This document shows positions 7,935 to 16,170 of a DNA stretch of 64,000 nt, piece after piece. The DNA is taken from assembly GCA_035567895.1 (NCBI GenBank), contig DATMPC010000011.1, forward strand, positions 62,001 to 126,000. Direction: 5' to 3'. Positions within the stretch are counted from its first letter, which is position 1. Every line of letters begins with the position of its first letter. The stretch comes from Terriglobales bacterium (GTDB taxonomy: Bacteria > Acidobacteriota > Terriglobia > Terriglobales > Acidobacteriaceae). A program made the position numbers and the translations under genes. The notes beneath the pieces are model-generated. The model had not been told where the DNA came from. It saw only the letters and a program-made list of their open reading frames with translations, and searched no databases.

Positions 7935-9893
7935 ATGATTAAGTTCCTTCAAACCCCAACGAAGGCGAAGAAGTTCGTCTTGGGAGGCTTGTTAGTCATC
8001 GTAGCCGTGATGATGGTGATCACGCTCATTCCTGGAATCTTTGACAGCCTTACTAACACCGCGGGTAGGGGCATTTATGCGCGCGTCGGAGGGCACGATG
8101 TGACTAGTGCCGATGTCGATCGTACTGCACAACAGCTCGCCCGACAGCAACGCCTGCCTGCAGAGTTCGTTTCGTTTATCCGTCCCCAAGCTGCGAACCA
8201 ACTCGTCACTAAGTACGCATTAATCGCGGAGGCGCGCAGGCTGCATTTGCAGGCAACTGACGAAGAAGTGCGCAACTTCCTTCATCAGGGACAGTTTGGC
8301 GACGCGCTCTTCCCCAAGGGCGAGTTCGTCGGCCAGACAAAATACGAGGACTTCGTCCAGCAGAACTTCAGTATGAGCGTTTCGCAATTCGAAGACCTGG
8401 TTAAAGAGCAACTGCTGATATCCAAGCTCATCGCGATGGTCCAGGGCAATATCACAGTGCCTGAATCCGAAGTTAAGCAGGACTATCTCAAGCAAAACCT
8501 TAAAGCAAAGTTTTCGTACGCGGTGCTCACCCCTGAAGAAATGAGAAAGCAGGTGAAGGTCACCGACACGGAACTCAGGGCGTTCTATGACAAGCACAAG
8601 CAGGAGTACGTTAACTCAATTCCGGAAAAGCGTAAGGCGCGCTACATAGCCATCAGTACTTCGAACATTCCCGGAGTGAACGTTAGTGACGACGATGTTA
8701 AGGCCTATTACAACCAGCACGCCGATCAGTACAAACTGCCCGAGAAGGTACACGTACGCCACATCCTGGTAAAAACTCCGCCAGCCGCTGACGGCAAGGT
8801 CGACCAGCAGGCGCTGGATGCAGCAAAGACCAAAGCTGAAGGACTGTTAAAACAAATTCATGATGGCGGCAATTTCGAGGAACTCGCCAGGAAGAATTCT
8901 GATGATCCGGGCAGCGCCGCGAAAGGTGGAGAGCTGCCGGCCTTCCAGCATGGTGCCATGGTGCCTGAGTTTGAGCAGGCAGCATTCGCTCTGCAGAACA
9001 AAGGTCAACTCAGCGGACTCGTGAAGAGCCAATATGGATATCACATCATCCAGTTGATTGATAAACAGTCGGCGCACACCAAGTCGCTGGATGAAGTAAG
9101 GGTCGACATCGTTCCCATCGTGAAGCAGCAAAAGGAATCGAAGGCCGCTGACGAACTAGCTCGTACCCTGGAAGTACAGGCGAAATCGCAGGGACTAGAC
9201 AAGGCTGGGGCAGCGCACAACTTACCGGTTCAAACTTCTGACTTCTTTTCCAACACCGATTCCCTTCCTGGGATCGGACAAGCGCCAGACTTCATGCAGG
9301 CAGCCTTCTCGGCAAAACCGAAGTCTGCTCCGCAACTCGCGCGGACTCCTAATGGCTACGCGATATTCGAAATTCTTGATTCTCAACCGGCCAAGACACC
9401 GAGCTTTGAGGAAGCCAAACAACGCGTCGAGGATGAGTTTCGCAATGAACAAGCTCAGTCGATGCTCGATCGGAAGACGCAAGAACTCTCAGAACGCGCA
9501 AAGGTTCTTCACGACCTGAAGAAAGCAGCTAACGAGCAGGGCGCCCAACTTAAGACAAGCGACTTCGTAACTCAGCAAAGCCAAGTCCCCGATATTGGCC
9601 CTCTGAGTGGGCCGGCATCCGTGGCATTCACTCTGGGAAAGAACCAAATCAGTGGACCCATCTCCACGGGACGCAATGGCATTGTGCTTCAGGTGCTCGA
9701 TATTCAGGAGCCGTCAGCGGAAGAATTTGCGAAGAATAAGGATGTGGCACGGGAGCGGACTCTGGAACAAAAGCGCGGCCAGAGTTTTCAACTCTATGCA
9801 TCAAACCTGATTCAAAGCATGGAGAAGGACGGGCGCATCAAGTACAACAAGGAAGAGCAGCAGCAACCCGGTCGCTCACCAGCGGGGAGTTAG
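7935..9893 (+). CDS. Membrane-anchored peptidyl-prolyl isomerase, PpiD/SurA-like
   Basis: A periplasmic folding factor of 652 residues. I start it at the ATG of MIKFLQTPTKAKK (7935) because an N-terminal basic stretch and one membrane anchor (VLGGLLVIVAVMMVITLIP) follow at once, as in PpiD. An in-frame GTG at 7872 would add 21 unconvincing residues. After the anchor come a SurA_N/PpiD-like helical region and a parvulin (PpiC) domain, roughly residues 275-375, with VRHILVKTP, DPGSAAKGGEL and YGYHIIQL motifs. A second, degenerate parvulin-like part follows towards the C terminus (residues about 440-610). A rho-independent terminator follows the stop. Confidence 0.9.
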   Translation: MIKFLQTPTKAKKFVLGGLLVIVAVMMVITLIPGIFDSLTNTAGRGIYARVGGHDVTSADVDRTAQQLARQQRLPAEFVSFIRPQAANQLVTKYALIAEARRLHLQATDEEVRNFLHQGQFGDALFPKGEFVGQTKYEDFVQQNFSMSVSQFEDLVKEQLLISKLIAMVQGNITVPESEVKQDYLKQNLKAKFSYAVLTPEEMRKQVKVTDTELRAFYDKHKQEYVNSIPEKRKARYIAISTSNIPGVNVSDDDVKAYYNQHADQYKLPEKVHVRHILVKTPPAADGKVDQQALDAAKTKAEGLLKQIHDGGNFEELARKNSDDPGSAAKGGELPAFQHGAMVPEFEQAAFALQNKGQLSGLVKSQYGYHIIQLIDKQSAHTKSLDEVRVDIVPIVKQQKESKAADELARTLEVQAKSQGLDKAGAAHNLPVQTSDFFSNTDSLPGIGQAPDFMQAAFSAKPKSAPQLARTPNGYAIFEILDSQPAKTPSFEEAKQRVEDEFRNEQAQSMLDRKTQELSERAKVLHDLKKAANEQGAQLKTSDFVTQQSQVPDIGPLSGPASVAFTLGKNQISGPISTGRNGIVLQVLDIQEPSAEEFAKNKDVARERTLEQKRGQSFQLYASNLIQSMEKDGRIKYNKEEQQQPGRSPAGS

Positions 9894-9912
9894 GCGAGCA
9901 AAACACTCATCG

Positions 9913-9942
9913 AAGCTGCCCGGCCCTGCTGGGCAGCTTTTT
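9913..9942 (+). terminator. Rho-independent terminator after the foldase gene
   Basis: AAGCTGCCC pairs with GGGCAGCTT around a loop of about nine bases and is followed by a T-run (TTTTTG). It begins about 20 bases after the TAG of the PpiD-like gene and ends about 30 bases before the glucanotransferase start, so the two genes are probably separate transcription units. Confidence 0.85.
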
Positions 9943-9974
9943 GTTGTTCACATAATTCCTTCGCGGATTTTCTA

Positions 9975-11525
9975 ATGTCATTTGAACGAGCTTGCGGAAC
10001 GCTGCTGCACATAACGTCACTGCCTTCCCGTGGTGGAATCGGTGATCTGGGAGAGGAAGCGTATCGCTTCATTGACTTCCTCGCTGCGTCCCATCAGCAC
10101 CTGTGGCAGGTGCTGCCGACCAGTCCAGCCGCAACCGGCAACTCGCCATATTCCGCGACCTCAGCCTTCGCCGGTAATCCACTGTTTATCAATATTGAAC
10201 GCCTTGCTGAACGCGGCTGGTTGAGTGACCAAGACGCGCGAAATCTTGCTGCGCCTGGTTGCAAAGTCGACTTTGCTCAGACGCAGAAAACAAAGCTGCC
10301 TCTGCTTCGGAAAGCCGCTGAGGTCTTCGTAAATCGAGCTGACGGAACAGCGCGCAAGCGGTTCGAGACGTTCTGCTGGCTGAATGGATGGTGGCTCGAG
10401 GATTACGTTCTGTTCGAAGTTCTTCGTAATCGACAGGGGGAGAAAAGCTGGGCAGAATGGCCCGAGAAATTGCGCCGCCGTGATCCGACGACAATAGAGC
10501 AAGTGAAACGGGACGATGCCCGCGAACTGATGGTCGCTCGAGCAATCCAGTTCTTCTTCTTCGAGCAATGGCGCGCGATGCATCAGTACTGCGCGTCGCG
10601 AGGAATAAAACTGATCGGCGACGTTGCAATCTTTGTGAATCTAGATAGTGCCGATGTTTGGAACCATCCTGAGATCTTCCAGCTTAACGAAGATCTGAAC
10701 CCAATCTGTGTTTCCGGTGTCCCGCCAGATTTCTTCAGCAAGACAGGCCAGCGCTGGGGCAATCCTCTCTACCGCTGGGATGTCCTTCGGCAGCGCGGGT
10801 ACGATTGGTGGATTCAGCGGGTGAAGTGGGCGCTGCAGCAGTGCGACATCATCCGCCTGGACCACTTCCGCGGATTCGAGGCTTACTGGGAGATTCCCGC
10901 GAACGAAGAAACCGCGATCAACGGTCGTTGGGCACAAGGGCCGAACCACGATCTATTCCATGCTCTACGCCAGGCTTTGGGCGATCTTCCGTTTATCGCG
11001 GAAGATCTCGGCACTATCACCCCCGAAGTGGAACACCTGCGCCGTTCATTCGGGATGCCGGGAATGCGCATTTTGCAGTTCGGTTTTGGGAATCCTGGAG
11101 CACACATTTATCTCCCTCATCGCTTCGAGTCCAACACGGTCGTTTATACAGGCACCCATGACAACGACACGACAGTGGGTTGGTGGAAGACTGGAGCCAC
11201 CCCCGAGGAAAAGCAGGCAGTTGAATGCTACATGCCGCCGAATTCTGACGGTGTTCACTGGGCGCTCGTTCGAGCTGCGGCGACATCGGTTGCGGATCTT
11301 TGCGTGATTCCCATGCAGGACTGGCTCGGGCTTGACGGGGAGGGCCGTATGAACGTGCCATCCCGTCCGGACAATAACTGGTCGTGGCGTGTGGAGAAAA
11401 AGGCGCTCACCAGCGAACTCGCGAACAAGATCGGGCAGCTAATAGAAGTGGCGGACCGTGATCAAAAGGAAACTAGCCAGACCCGGAATTCTCCTCCTCC
11501 GGAACCGGAAGAATTCGCCGCCTGA
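9975..11525 (+). CDS. malQ: 4-alpha-glucanotransferase (amylomaltase), GH77
   Basis: A 516-residue cytoplasmic enzyme that transfers alpha-1,4-glucan segments between maltodextrins, used in maltose and glycogen metabolism. Family blocks are intact: the N-terminal RACGTLLHITSLPS and GNSPYSATSAFAGNP substrate-site motifs; the nucleophile region IIRLDHFRGFEAYWEIP; the acid/base region FIAEDLG; and the third carboxylate region YTGTHDNDTTVGWW. The end (MQDWLGLDGEGRMNVP...NWSWR) is also canonical. The length is normal. There is no strong ribosome-binding site. A proline/glutamate-rich tail of about 20 residues is extra. It has no neighbours in carbohydrate metabolism. Confidence 0.96.
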   Translation: MSFERACGTLLHITSLPSRGGIGDLGEEAYRFIDFLAASHQHLWQVLPTSPAATGNSPYSATSAFAGNPLFINIERLAERGWLSDQDARNLAAPGCKVDFAQTQKTKLPLLRKAAEVFVNRADGTARKRFETFCWLNGWWLEDYVLFEVLRNRQGEKSWAEWPEKLRRRDPTTIEQVKRDDARELMVARAIQFFFFEQWRAMHQYCASRGIKLIGDVAIFVNLDSADVWNHPEIFQLNEDLNPICVSGVPPDFFSKTGQRWGNPLYRWDVLRQRGYDWWIQRVKWALQQCDIIRLDHFRGFEAYWEIPANEETAINGRWAQGPNHDLFHALRQALGDLPFIAEDLGTITPEVEHLRRSFGMPGMRILQFGFGNPGAHIYLPHRFESNTVVYTGTHDNDTTVGWWKTGATPEEKQAVECYMPPNSDGVHWALVRAAATSVADLCVIPMQDWLGLDGEGRMNVPSRPDNNWSWRVEKKALTSELANKIGQLIEVADRDQKETSQTRNSPPPEPEEFAA

Positions 11526-11584
11526 TTATAGATCCACGAAGCAAAACACCTCGGCGACTACCGATAGGGGTCCCTTTGGTTTAC

Positions 11585-11821
11585 TCATACCCGCTTGAGT
11601 CGACCGTTCCGACCGGATGTCTTCAGGCTGCGAGGCTTCACGCGGTGGATCCGGATCGTCAGTTCGACTCGATTGCCGATGGCCAGTTTGCGGAAGATCG
11701 ATTGGATATGGTTCTTGACGGTTTGTTCCGAAATAGTTAAGTGCTCAGCAATCTGACGGTTCGAACGCCCGGCCGCAACCAATCGCGCCACTTGATATTC
11801 GCGCGGAGATAGAGCCTGCAT
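11585..11821 (-). CDS. Stand-alone LuxR/GerE-type helix-turn-helix regulator
   Basis: The recognisable part is a single LuxR-type HTH domain: LSPREYQVARLVAAGRSNRQ, then a recognition helix region (SEQTVKNHIQSIFRKL). I start at the ATG directly in front of it (78 residues). The frame stays open upstream to 11986, but that extension is low-complexity and contains an operator-like palindrome, so I regard it as non-coding. There is no receiver domain, so it is either a minimal DNA-binding regulator or the tail of a lost response regulator. It is divergent from the small basic protein at 12014. The start is uncertain. Confidence 0.65.
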   Translation of the reverse strand: MQALSPREYQVARLVAAGRSNRQIAEHLTISEQTVKNHIQSIFRKLAIGNRVELTIRIHRVKPRSLKTSGRNGRLKRV

Positions 11822-11950
11822 AGCTACAAAGCTAGCCCGACCGCGGCTCGACACAACAAATCGAATCGAAAATTTACGAATTCCGAACAAGGCTAAGCGA
11901 GAAACTAGCCGAAATAGTAGTGGGGCAGGCGAGATGCCAAATTCGGCGAC

Positions 11951-11966
11951 TGGTACTATAGTACTA
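11951..11966. promoter_or_regulatory. Operator-like site TGGTAC-TATA-GTACTA
   Basis: A near-perfect 16-base inverted repeat with a 12-base perfect palindrome (GTACTATAGTAC) at its core. It lies 47 bases before the ATG of the small protein at 12014. The same half-sites with the same spacing occur at 14989-15004 in front of the XRE-family gene, which suggests binding by one regulator. Confidence 0.5.
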
Positions 11967-12013
11967 GTCGCAACTGCCAGTCGCATCTCACTTTAGCTTT
12001 CCAAGGGACATCC

Positions 12014-12226
12014 ATGAACAAGCCCAACGTCCTTGCGCTGATCGACGCGGAAATCGAACGCCTGCAGCGAGCTCGACAGATTCTCTCCAGCAATAACGGT
12101 TTCGGAGCCAGCCGGACCTTCGCAGGCATGCCAAGAAAAAGACGGCGCATGAGCGCCGAAGCAAAGCGCCGCATCTCGCTGGCACAGAAGAAGAGATGGG
12201 CAGCGCGGAAGCGGGCACGGCAATAG
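12014..12226 (+). CDS. Small basic protein (70 residues) of unknown function
   Basis: MNKPNVLALIDAEIERLQRA forms an amphipathic N-terminal helix. A very basic C-terminal half follows with RKRRRMSAEAKRRISLAQKK and WAARKRARQ. The tail resembles short Lys/Arg-Ala-rich tails that I associate with small acidobacterial proteins and NUMOD/AT-hook-like DNA contacts, so nucleic-acid binding is plausible but not shown. AAGGGA lies about 8 bases before the ATG. The upstream gap contains the operator-like palindrome at 11951. It ends only 5 bases from the stop of the convergent membrane-protein gene. Confidence 0.65.
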   Translation: MNKPNVLALIDAEIERLQRARQILSSNNGFGASRTFAGMPRKRRRMSAEAKRRISLAQKKRWAARKRARQ

Positions 12227-12231
12227 ACCTT

Positions 12232-12771
12232 CTAGCCGACAGCTTCCCCGGCGAGGACTTTCGGTTCAAAGAGGTGGGCACGGAAATAACTCTCTGCGAA
12301 TCGCCATACGTCCTCGTATCGTCTTATGGCAGCAGCTGGTCGTACCTCGATGCCCGGTAACAGGAACTCGATCCACAGCAGCACCCAGAAACCCAGGCTG
12401 ATCACTCGCAATTTCAACGCATTCTGGACGAGTCCCTCGGTATCGGGAGTAGAAGCCAGTTCGGAATCCGTTGTCCTCACCCGCAACAGAGCAACCAAGG
12501 TTGCGCAGTTTGCGGCAATCCATAGGAGGTATTCCTGCACCGCTCTCAATCGTGCCCTGCGTACTCTATGGTAGTTACTGGTTGTGAGTGCGCTGCGCAG
12601 AAAGTCCTCTTCATCCTGTGAAAGAAGATTCCGAAACGCAACAAGGTCGACGGGATAAAACCTGGCACTCGTTTGCTCACCGCTGGAAGGACGTGTTGCT
12701 CCTCCCCGGACGATCCACAGCATTAGCAACATTACTGCCAACGCACCGGTGCTTAGGAAGAGTATCGCCAT
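12232..12771 (-). CDS. Membrane protein of unknown function (179 residues)
   Basis: The predicted topology is an N-terminal membrane helix (AILFLSTGALAVMLLMLWIV), a soluble loop of about 60 residues, and two further hydrophobic helices around residues 82-96 and 125-142. The start ATG shares a base with the TGA of the upstream gene (TGATG), so translation is coupled to the 261-residue membrane protein. I recognise no named family. It is the last gene of the small secreted peptide / membrane protein operon at 13707-12232. Confidence 0.75.
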   Translation of the reverse strand: MAILFLSTGALAVMLLMLWIVRGGATRPSSGEQTSARFYPVDLVAFRNLLSQDEEDFLRSALTTSNYHRVRRARLRAVQEYLLWIAANCATLVALLRVRTTDSELASTPDTEGLVQNALKLRVISLGFWVLLWIEFLLPGIEVRPAAAIRRYEDVWRFAESYFRAHLFEPKVLAGEAVG

Positions 12772-13556
12772 CAGCGTCCTAGAAGAGACTCAACAACCTC
12801 GTTCATCTTACTGACTTCAGTTGCAATTGGCAGAGGAGAATAACCTTTGTCCTGAGCCGAGGTGCGCGAGTGAAAAGTGCGAGGACGCACAAAGTAAACA
12901 ATCCAAACTAACCTCTCACAAACTGCAACACACATTATGCTCCACACCCAGATGCTGTTGAACTTGGAGCCGTAATGGGATCTGGCGATCATCGCTGCCG
13001 ATTCGAAGACTCCGTGAACGGCAAAACCGAGAGCAATGCCGATGGAGTAGTTTCCCCAGGGCAGCCCCATCAGAAAAACAAACAGAAACAAGCAAACCAC
13101 CAGCCCGACTCGCACGAGGGATTGAGTGCGTTTCAAGATGAGGATGCCGGCAAACAGTTTGTCAGATTCAGTGCCTGGTGCCGCCACAGCAACGGCAACA
13201 GCAGTTACGATGAGTGCGAGCAGCGAATAGCGAAAGAGCGCAGCTCCCAGTTTCTGAAGCCCGAGACGCCGCTCGAATGCCTTTCGGAATACCTCCTCGA
13301 CCACTAAAAAACCGAATAGGGCCACAAGACATTCACTGATCCAATAGGCGTAGAAATATGGAGTGTGGTGAGGACGAATCGCCGCGAGCATTATTGTTCT
13401 AATGAGTTCCAGAACCAAATAAGAGAAGAACAGCGGATAGTCCTGATGTAGGCGGCGTCTAAAGATCGCAATGGCCACTGTCAATTCCAAAAGGAATCCA
13501 AGCAGCCAAAGCCCTCCTTGGAGAGTCCAATGCATGGCGATTGATGCAGAAACCAT
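12771..13556 (-). CDS. Polytopic membrane protein of unknown function (261 residues)
   Basis: About seven hydrophobic helices can be traced, starting with LQGGLWLLGFLLELTVAIAIF. Loops contain RRRLHQDYPLFFSYLVLE and an F-G-F-x-V-x-E-E-V-F motif; the tail is soluble. The whole resembles a widespread acidobacterial hypothetical membrane protein, but I cannot name a function. It lies 31 bases after the small secreted peptide gene and overlaps the next gene by one base, so the three appear to be one operon. No good Shine-Dalgarno precedes the ATG. Confidence 0.75.
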   Translation of the reverse strand: MVSASIAMHWTLQGGLWLLGFLLELTVAIAIFRRRLHQDYPLFFSYLVLELIRTIMLAAIRPHHTPYFYAYWISECLVALFGFLVVEEVFRKAFERRLGLQKLGAALFRYSLLALIVTAVAVAVAAPGTESDKLFAGILILKRTQSLVRVGLVVCLFLFVFLMGLPWGNYSIGIALGFAVHGVFESAAMIARSHYGSKFNSIWVWSIMCVAVCERLVWIVYFVRPRTFHSRTSAQDKGYSPLPIATEVSKMNEVVESLLGR

Positions 13557-13587
13557 ACATTGGACTCAGCCCTAAGGGAAGGGACTT

Positions 13588-13707
13588 CTACCTGCTCAGA
13601 TCACAAGTGGGACATGGGGGCGGATCTGGTCCATCGCCAAAAGAAGCGGTTGACAGCGTAGCTGTTAGTAGGAGAATGGTGAGAACAAGCTGAAGTAGTT
13701 TTCGCAC
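13588..13707 (-). CDS. 39-residue secreted Cys/Pro peptide
   Basis: This is a very short gene with a GTG start. AAGGAG lies 7 bases before the GTG, the strongest ribosome-binding site in this neighbourhood. The product has a basic N terminus (RK), a leucine-rich signal sequence (LLQLVLTILLLTATLSTASFG) and a mature tail of about 16 residues, DGPDPPPCPTCDLSR, with a CPTC pair. It ends 31 bases upstream of the polytopic membrane protein and reads the same way, so it probably leads that operon. Function is unknown. A secreted peptide or lantibiotic-like precursor is speculative, and a thiol/metal-binding tail is equally possible. Confidence 0.6.
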   Translation of the reverse strand: MRKLLQLVLTILLLTATLSTASFGDGPDPPPCPTCDLSR

Positions 13708-13781
13708 GACGCAACTCCTTGTGTGGATTTGCGTCGCAGGATGGACTCAGATGCCTATGGAAGACGGAGGCTGGAAAATCC

Positions 13782-14222
13782 TTGCCGATTCCGGAAGTTG
13801 TAACTAGGGGAGCGCGGCTTTCCCCTTTTGAAGACTTTCAAGCCCGTACTTTGTCCGCTCTATCGGGACTCTGGGCGAGGCTGCTATATATGGCTGAACT
13901 TCGCTCTGACGATGGGAAATATCACCACTGGGGACACAGACGAGTGCATGGAGAATCGCCCAGCCAAATTGCCTTGAGCAAAGCGCACTCCGAACTCTAC
14001 ATAGCGCTGCTGCGCACTCCGATCCGGGATTTAGTAGAAGAGATTGAGATGACCAGCGACGGCTCTGATCCGAGAGAATTAGTGCGGAAGATTGCGGACT
14101 GTAAACAGCAACTTGTTCCGGAAAACGTGGAAGGCGGCTCGCCGCGTCACTTCAGTTCAATCGCCCTCGCGGTGCGTCTGGTGTACGAGAAGCAGCGGGC
14201 TTCCAGTCACTCAGCCGCATAG
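13782..14222 (+). CDS. Conserved-looking hypothetical protein (about 146 residues)
   Basis: The coding frame is open from 13719, but the first 20 residues look non-coding. I prefer the TTG at 13782, which has GGAGG 11 bases upstream. The protein is soluble and helical, with PFEDFQARTLSALSGLWARL, HHWGHRRVHGE, an LRTPIRDLVEEIE segment, and HFSSIALAVRLVYE near the end. I have seen similar wording in acidobacterial hypothetical proteins, but no function is known. It starts divergently from the small secreted peptide. Its last 71 bases overlap the 3' end of the convergent XRE-family gene. The start is uncertain. Confidence 0.6.
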   Translation: MPIPEVVTRGARLSPFEDFQARTLSALSGLWARLLYMAELRSDDGKYHHWGHRRVHGESPSQIALSKAHSELYIALLRTPIRDLVEEIEMTSDGSDPRELVRKIADCKQQLVPENVEGGSPRHFSSIALAVRLVYEKQRASSHSAA

Positions 14223-14964
14223 CAACGCCAACAACCTGTCCAATCACTTCCGCTTCCTGGGGATGCCGGAATACCTTGGGTGCGACCGGCGACAGCGGAT
14301 GCGGTTGAATCACAAGCTGATCGGAATCCGTGACGTTGCACCATGAGCACAGGAACTCCTGCCGCGTCTCCACAAAGTAAATTGGCCGTTCATATTCCGA
14401 ACGCCAACCCTCGTTCAGGATCTCAGTACGGCTTTCATCCACCTGCAGAAATGTTCCCGGCATAAGCAGTGGATACATCGTGAAGTCTTCGGTGCCAAGA
14501 AACGCATATGTATGGGATCCCCGGGTAAAGCGTGGCATGAACTGCAGCGGAACAGTACCCCACTGCTGAATCATTCTTGCCAGATTCATGGTCCGGCGAA
14601 CATCGAACCCAGGATCCACTGCCACGGGCAACATCAACGAGTCTGGCCGTGGGACGGAACCGAAACGATGGGTGCGGGGAATCTCGGTCACATTGCTGTC
14701 TTCAGCAATTGAATCGAGTTTCACGCCATACCAGGTACATATGGTCCGGTAGTCGGATCGATAGATAGCTGCGAGAGTGTAGATCCTGTATATGCTCGGC
14801 AAGATGCCTTTGGTTTCAATCTCGGAGAGACGGCTAAACGGTACAAAGAACTCCTGGTTCCCGTGGCGCGCGGCTATCTCCGAGCTTCCGGTTTCGACGT
14901 CGCGCAGGGTGAGCCCAAGGGCTTCGCGAAGATGGCGTAGCTTATTGCCGGCCTCAATAAACAT
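14152..14964 (-). CDS. XRE-family regulator with S24/LexA-like C-terminal domain
   Basis: I start at the ATG of MFIEAGNKLRHLREALGLTL (270 residues); an upstream extension to 15093 is non-coding in character. The N-terminal third is an XRE helix-turn-helix (LRHLREALGLTLRDVETGS ... FSRLSEIETKGILPSIYRIY). The C-terminal half has the beta-rich pattern of S24/LexA-type dimerisation domains (LLMPGTFLQVDESR, a Gly-rich turn, then EVIGQVVGVAMRL). I do not see a clear Ser-Lys autocleavage dyad. An inverted repeat TAGTAC-GGAA-GTACTA sits 24 bases before the start, which suggests self-regulation. Its 3' end overlaps the convergent gene by 71 bases. Confidence 0.75.
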   Translation of the reverse strand: MFIEAGNKLRHLREALGLTLRDVETGSSEIAARHGNQEFFVPFSRLSEIETKGILPSIYRIYTLAAIYRSDYRTICTWYGVKLDSIAEDSNVTEIPRTHRFGSVPRPDSLMLPVAVDPGFDVRRTMNLARMIQQWGTVPLQFMPRFTRGSHTYAFLGTEDFTMYPLLMPGTFLQVDESRTEILNEGWRSEYERPIYFVETRQEFLCSWCNVTDSDQLVIQPHPLSPVAPKVFRHPQEAEVIGQVVGVAMRLSDWKPAASRTPDAPRGRLN

Positions 14965-14988
14965 GGGATAAATAGTTTGGCGGAATTG

Positions 14989-15004
14989 TAGTACGGAAGT
15001 ACTA
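14989..15004. promoter_or_regulatory. Operator-like inverted repeat TAGTAC-GGAA-GTACTA
   Basis: Perfect 6-base half-sites with a 4-base spacer lie 24 bases upstream of the XRE regulator start. The copy at 11951-11966 has the same half-sites (one base different) and the same spacing. The position suits an autoregulated repressor. Confidence 0.55.
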
Positions 15005-15189
15005 TTTGGCAAAATCGACTGACGGGGATTTACGGTTTTTGTAAGCTCTTCCCGTTTCGGCCCGGTTCGGCCTAAAAAACGACACTGGCGCACAAGGCAG
15101 CTTGTTCGGAGGATCGAACAACTTGGCTTGAAGATCTGCGCCCGCGCCAGTTGGACGTTCGCCCCAATGTCCCGACAATGGGACTTCTC

Positions 15190-16170
15190 TTATTTCGCCA
15201 GCCACTCCATCCATCGATGGACGACGGGAAGCGCAGTTGGCAAAACCAGCAGGTACGCGACCGCACTTGTTAACAGAATTGCAGGCAGGCAGTACCTGGC
15301 ATCTTGGGTCCTCGGCCGTGCATGCATCTCCAGCACATCGTGCAGATGCTGTACCCGCATCGCCAGCGCGGAAGATGAGGTATCTGGTGGAACCAAATGG
15401 CAGGCGGCAACGGCTATGACCTCATTTGGGACGGTCTTCATTCGGGCAACTTTGAGAATTGCGGAACTTAATTCAAGTGCAGACGTTCCTTTTCGCAAAG
15501 CACTTGCATCGGCTACTAATTCGGCAGCGCCCGACCATGCCAGATCCATTTTCCCTAGAGATGCAAAGAAGGCTGGTAATCGCGTGGTCTTCAGAACCAA
15601 TTGCTTGAGGTTGTCGAACGAACGGATGTGAGCCAACTCGTGAGCGACTGCCGCTTCCAATTCTTCCCTGGTCAGGTTAGCTGATGCTGCCTTTCCCACA
15701 AAGATCTTTGGATGGAGAATACCCACAACCGCAATCAACGACTCCGGAGCTTGCACCTGATATACAGGAACGGAGACAGAGACCGGCAACAACTCCGCTT
15801 CCCGCAACCATTGGTTGCGGATTTTCCGTGAGCGGGAAAGTAGCCGTGCGCATCGTGCTGCGAGGAACAAAATGACAGCAACTGCAAGGGCCGCCAGGAC
15901 GATTAGATAAGGCTCTGGAGCTTCTACCGATCGATCTGGCTCAAGTAAAAGAAAGGAAGGCACGGCGAAACCAACGGTAAGAGCCGCCCCAAAAGCAATC
16001 GGAAACACCCGGATTGAGAACAACAATCCAGGCAAACGAAGGACCGGTGGCTTACTGCCTACATGGCAAATGGCGCAGGCGGCAGCGTTTGCAAGTAAGG
16101 TGCCTGCCGCACAGCCGATGAAAAACACCGCCAGTGACAGAGTTACGCACAATAGCCAAAACGCGTTCAT
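15190..16170 (-). CDS. M56-family (BlaR1/MecR1-type) membrane metallopeptidase
   Basis: A 326-residue protein with four hydrophobic helices and the zinc-protease signature HELAHIRSFDN (H177, E178, H181). The family cleaves a partner BlaI/MecI repressor on receiving a signal. This copy lacks the C-terminal penicillin-binding sensor of BlaR1 and ends just after its last helix, so its signal cannot be beta-lactam sensed through that domain. The start overlaps the BlaI-family gene stop by 4 bases (ATGA), the classical regulator/protease pair. The genes upstream on the same strand are a TonB-dependent receptor and two rhodaneses. Confidence 0.92.
   Translation of the reverse strand: MNAFWLLCVTLSLAVFFIGCAAGTLLANAAACAICHVGSKPPVLRLPGLLFSIRVFPIAFGAALTVGFAVPSFLLLEPDRSVEAPEPYLIVLAALAVAVILFLAARCARLLSRSRKIRNQWLREAELLPVSVSVPVYQVQAPESLIAVVGILHPKIFVGKAASANLTREELEAAVAHELAHIRSFDNLKQLVLKTTRLPAFFASLGKMDLAWSGAAELVADASALRKGTSALELSSAILKVARMKTVPNEVIAVAACHLVPPDTSSSALAMRVQHLHDVLEMHARPRTQDARYCLPAILLTSAVAYLLVLPTALPVVHRWMEWLAK

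Noticed and set aside
11822-11986. 55-residue N-terminal extension of the LuxR-type regulator
   Set aside because: It contains the operator-like palindrome and shows no domain pattern; the ATG at 11821 directly precedes the HTH domain.
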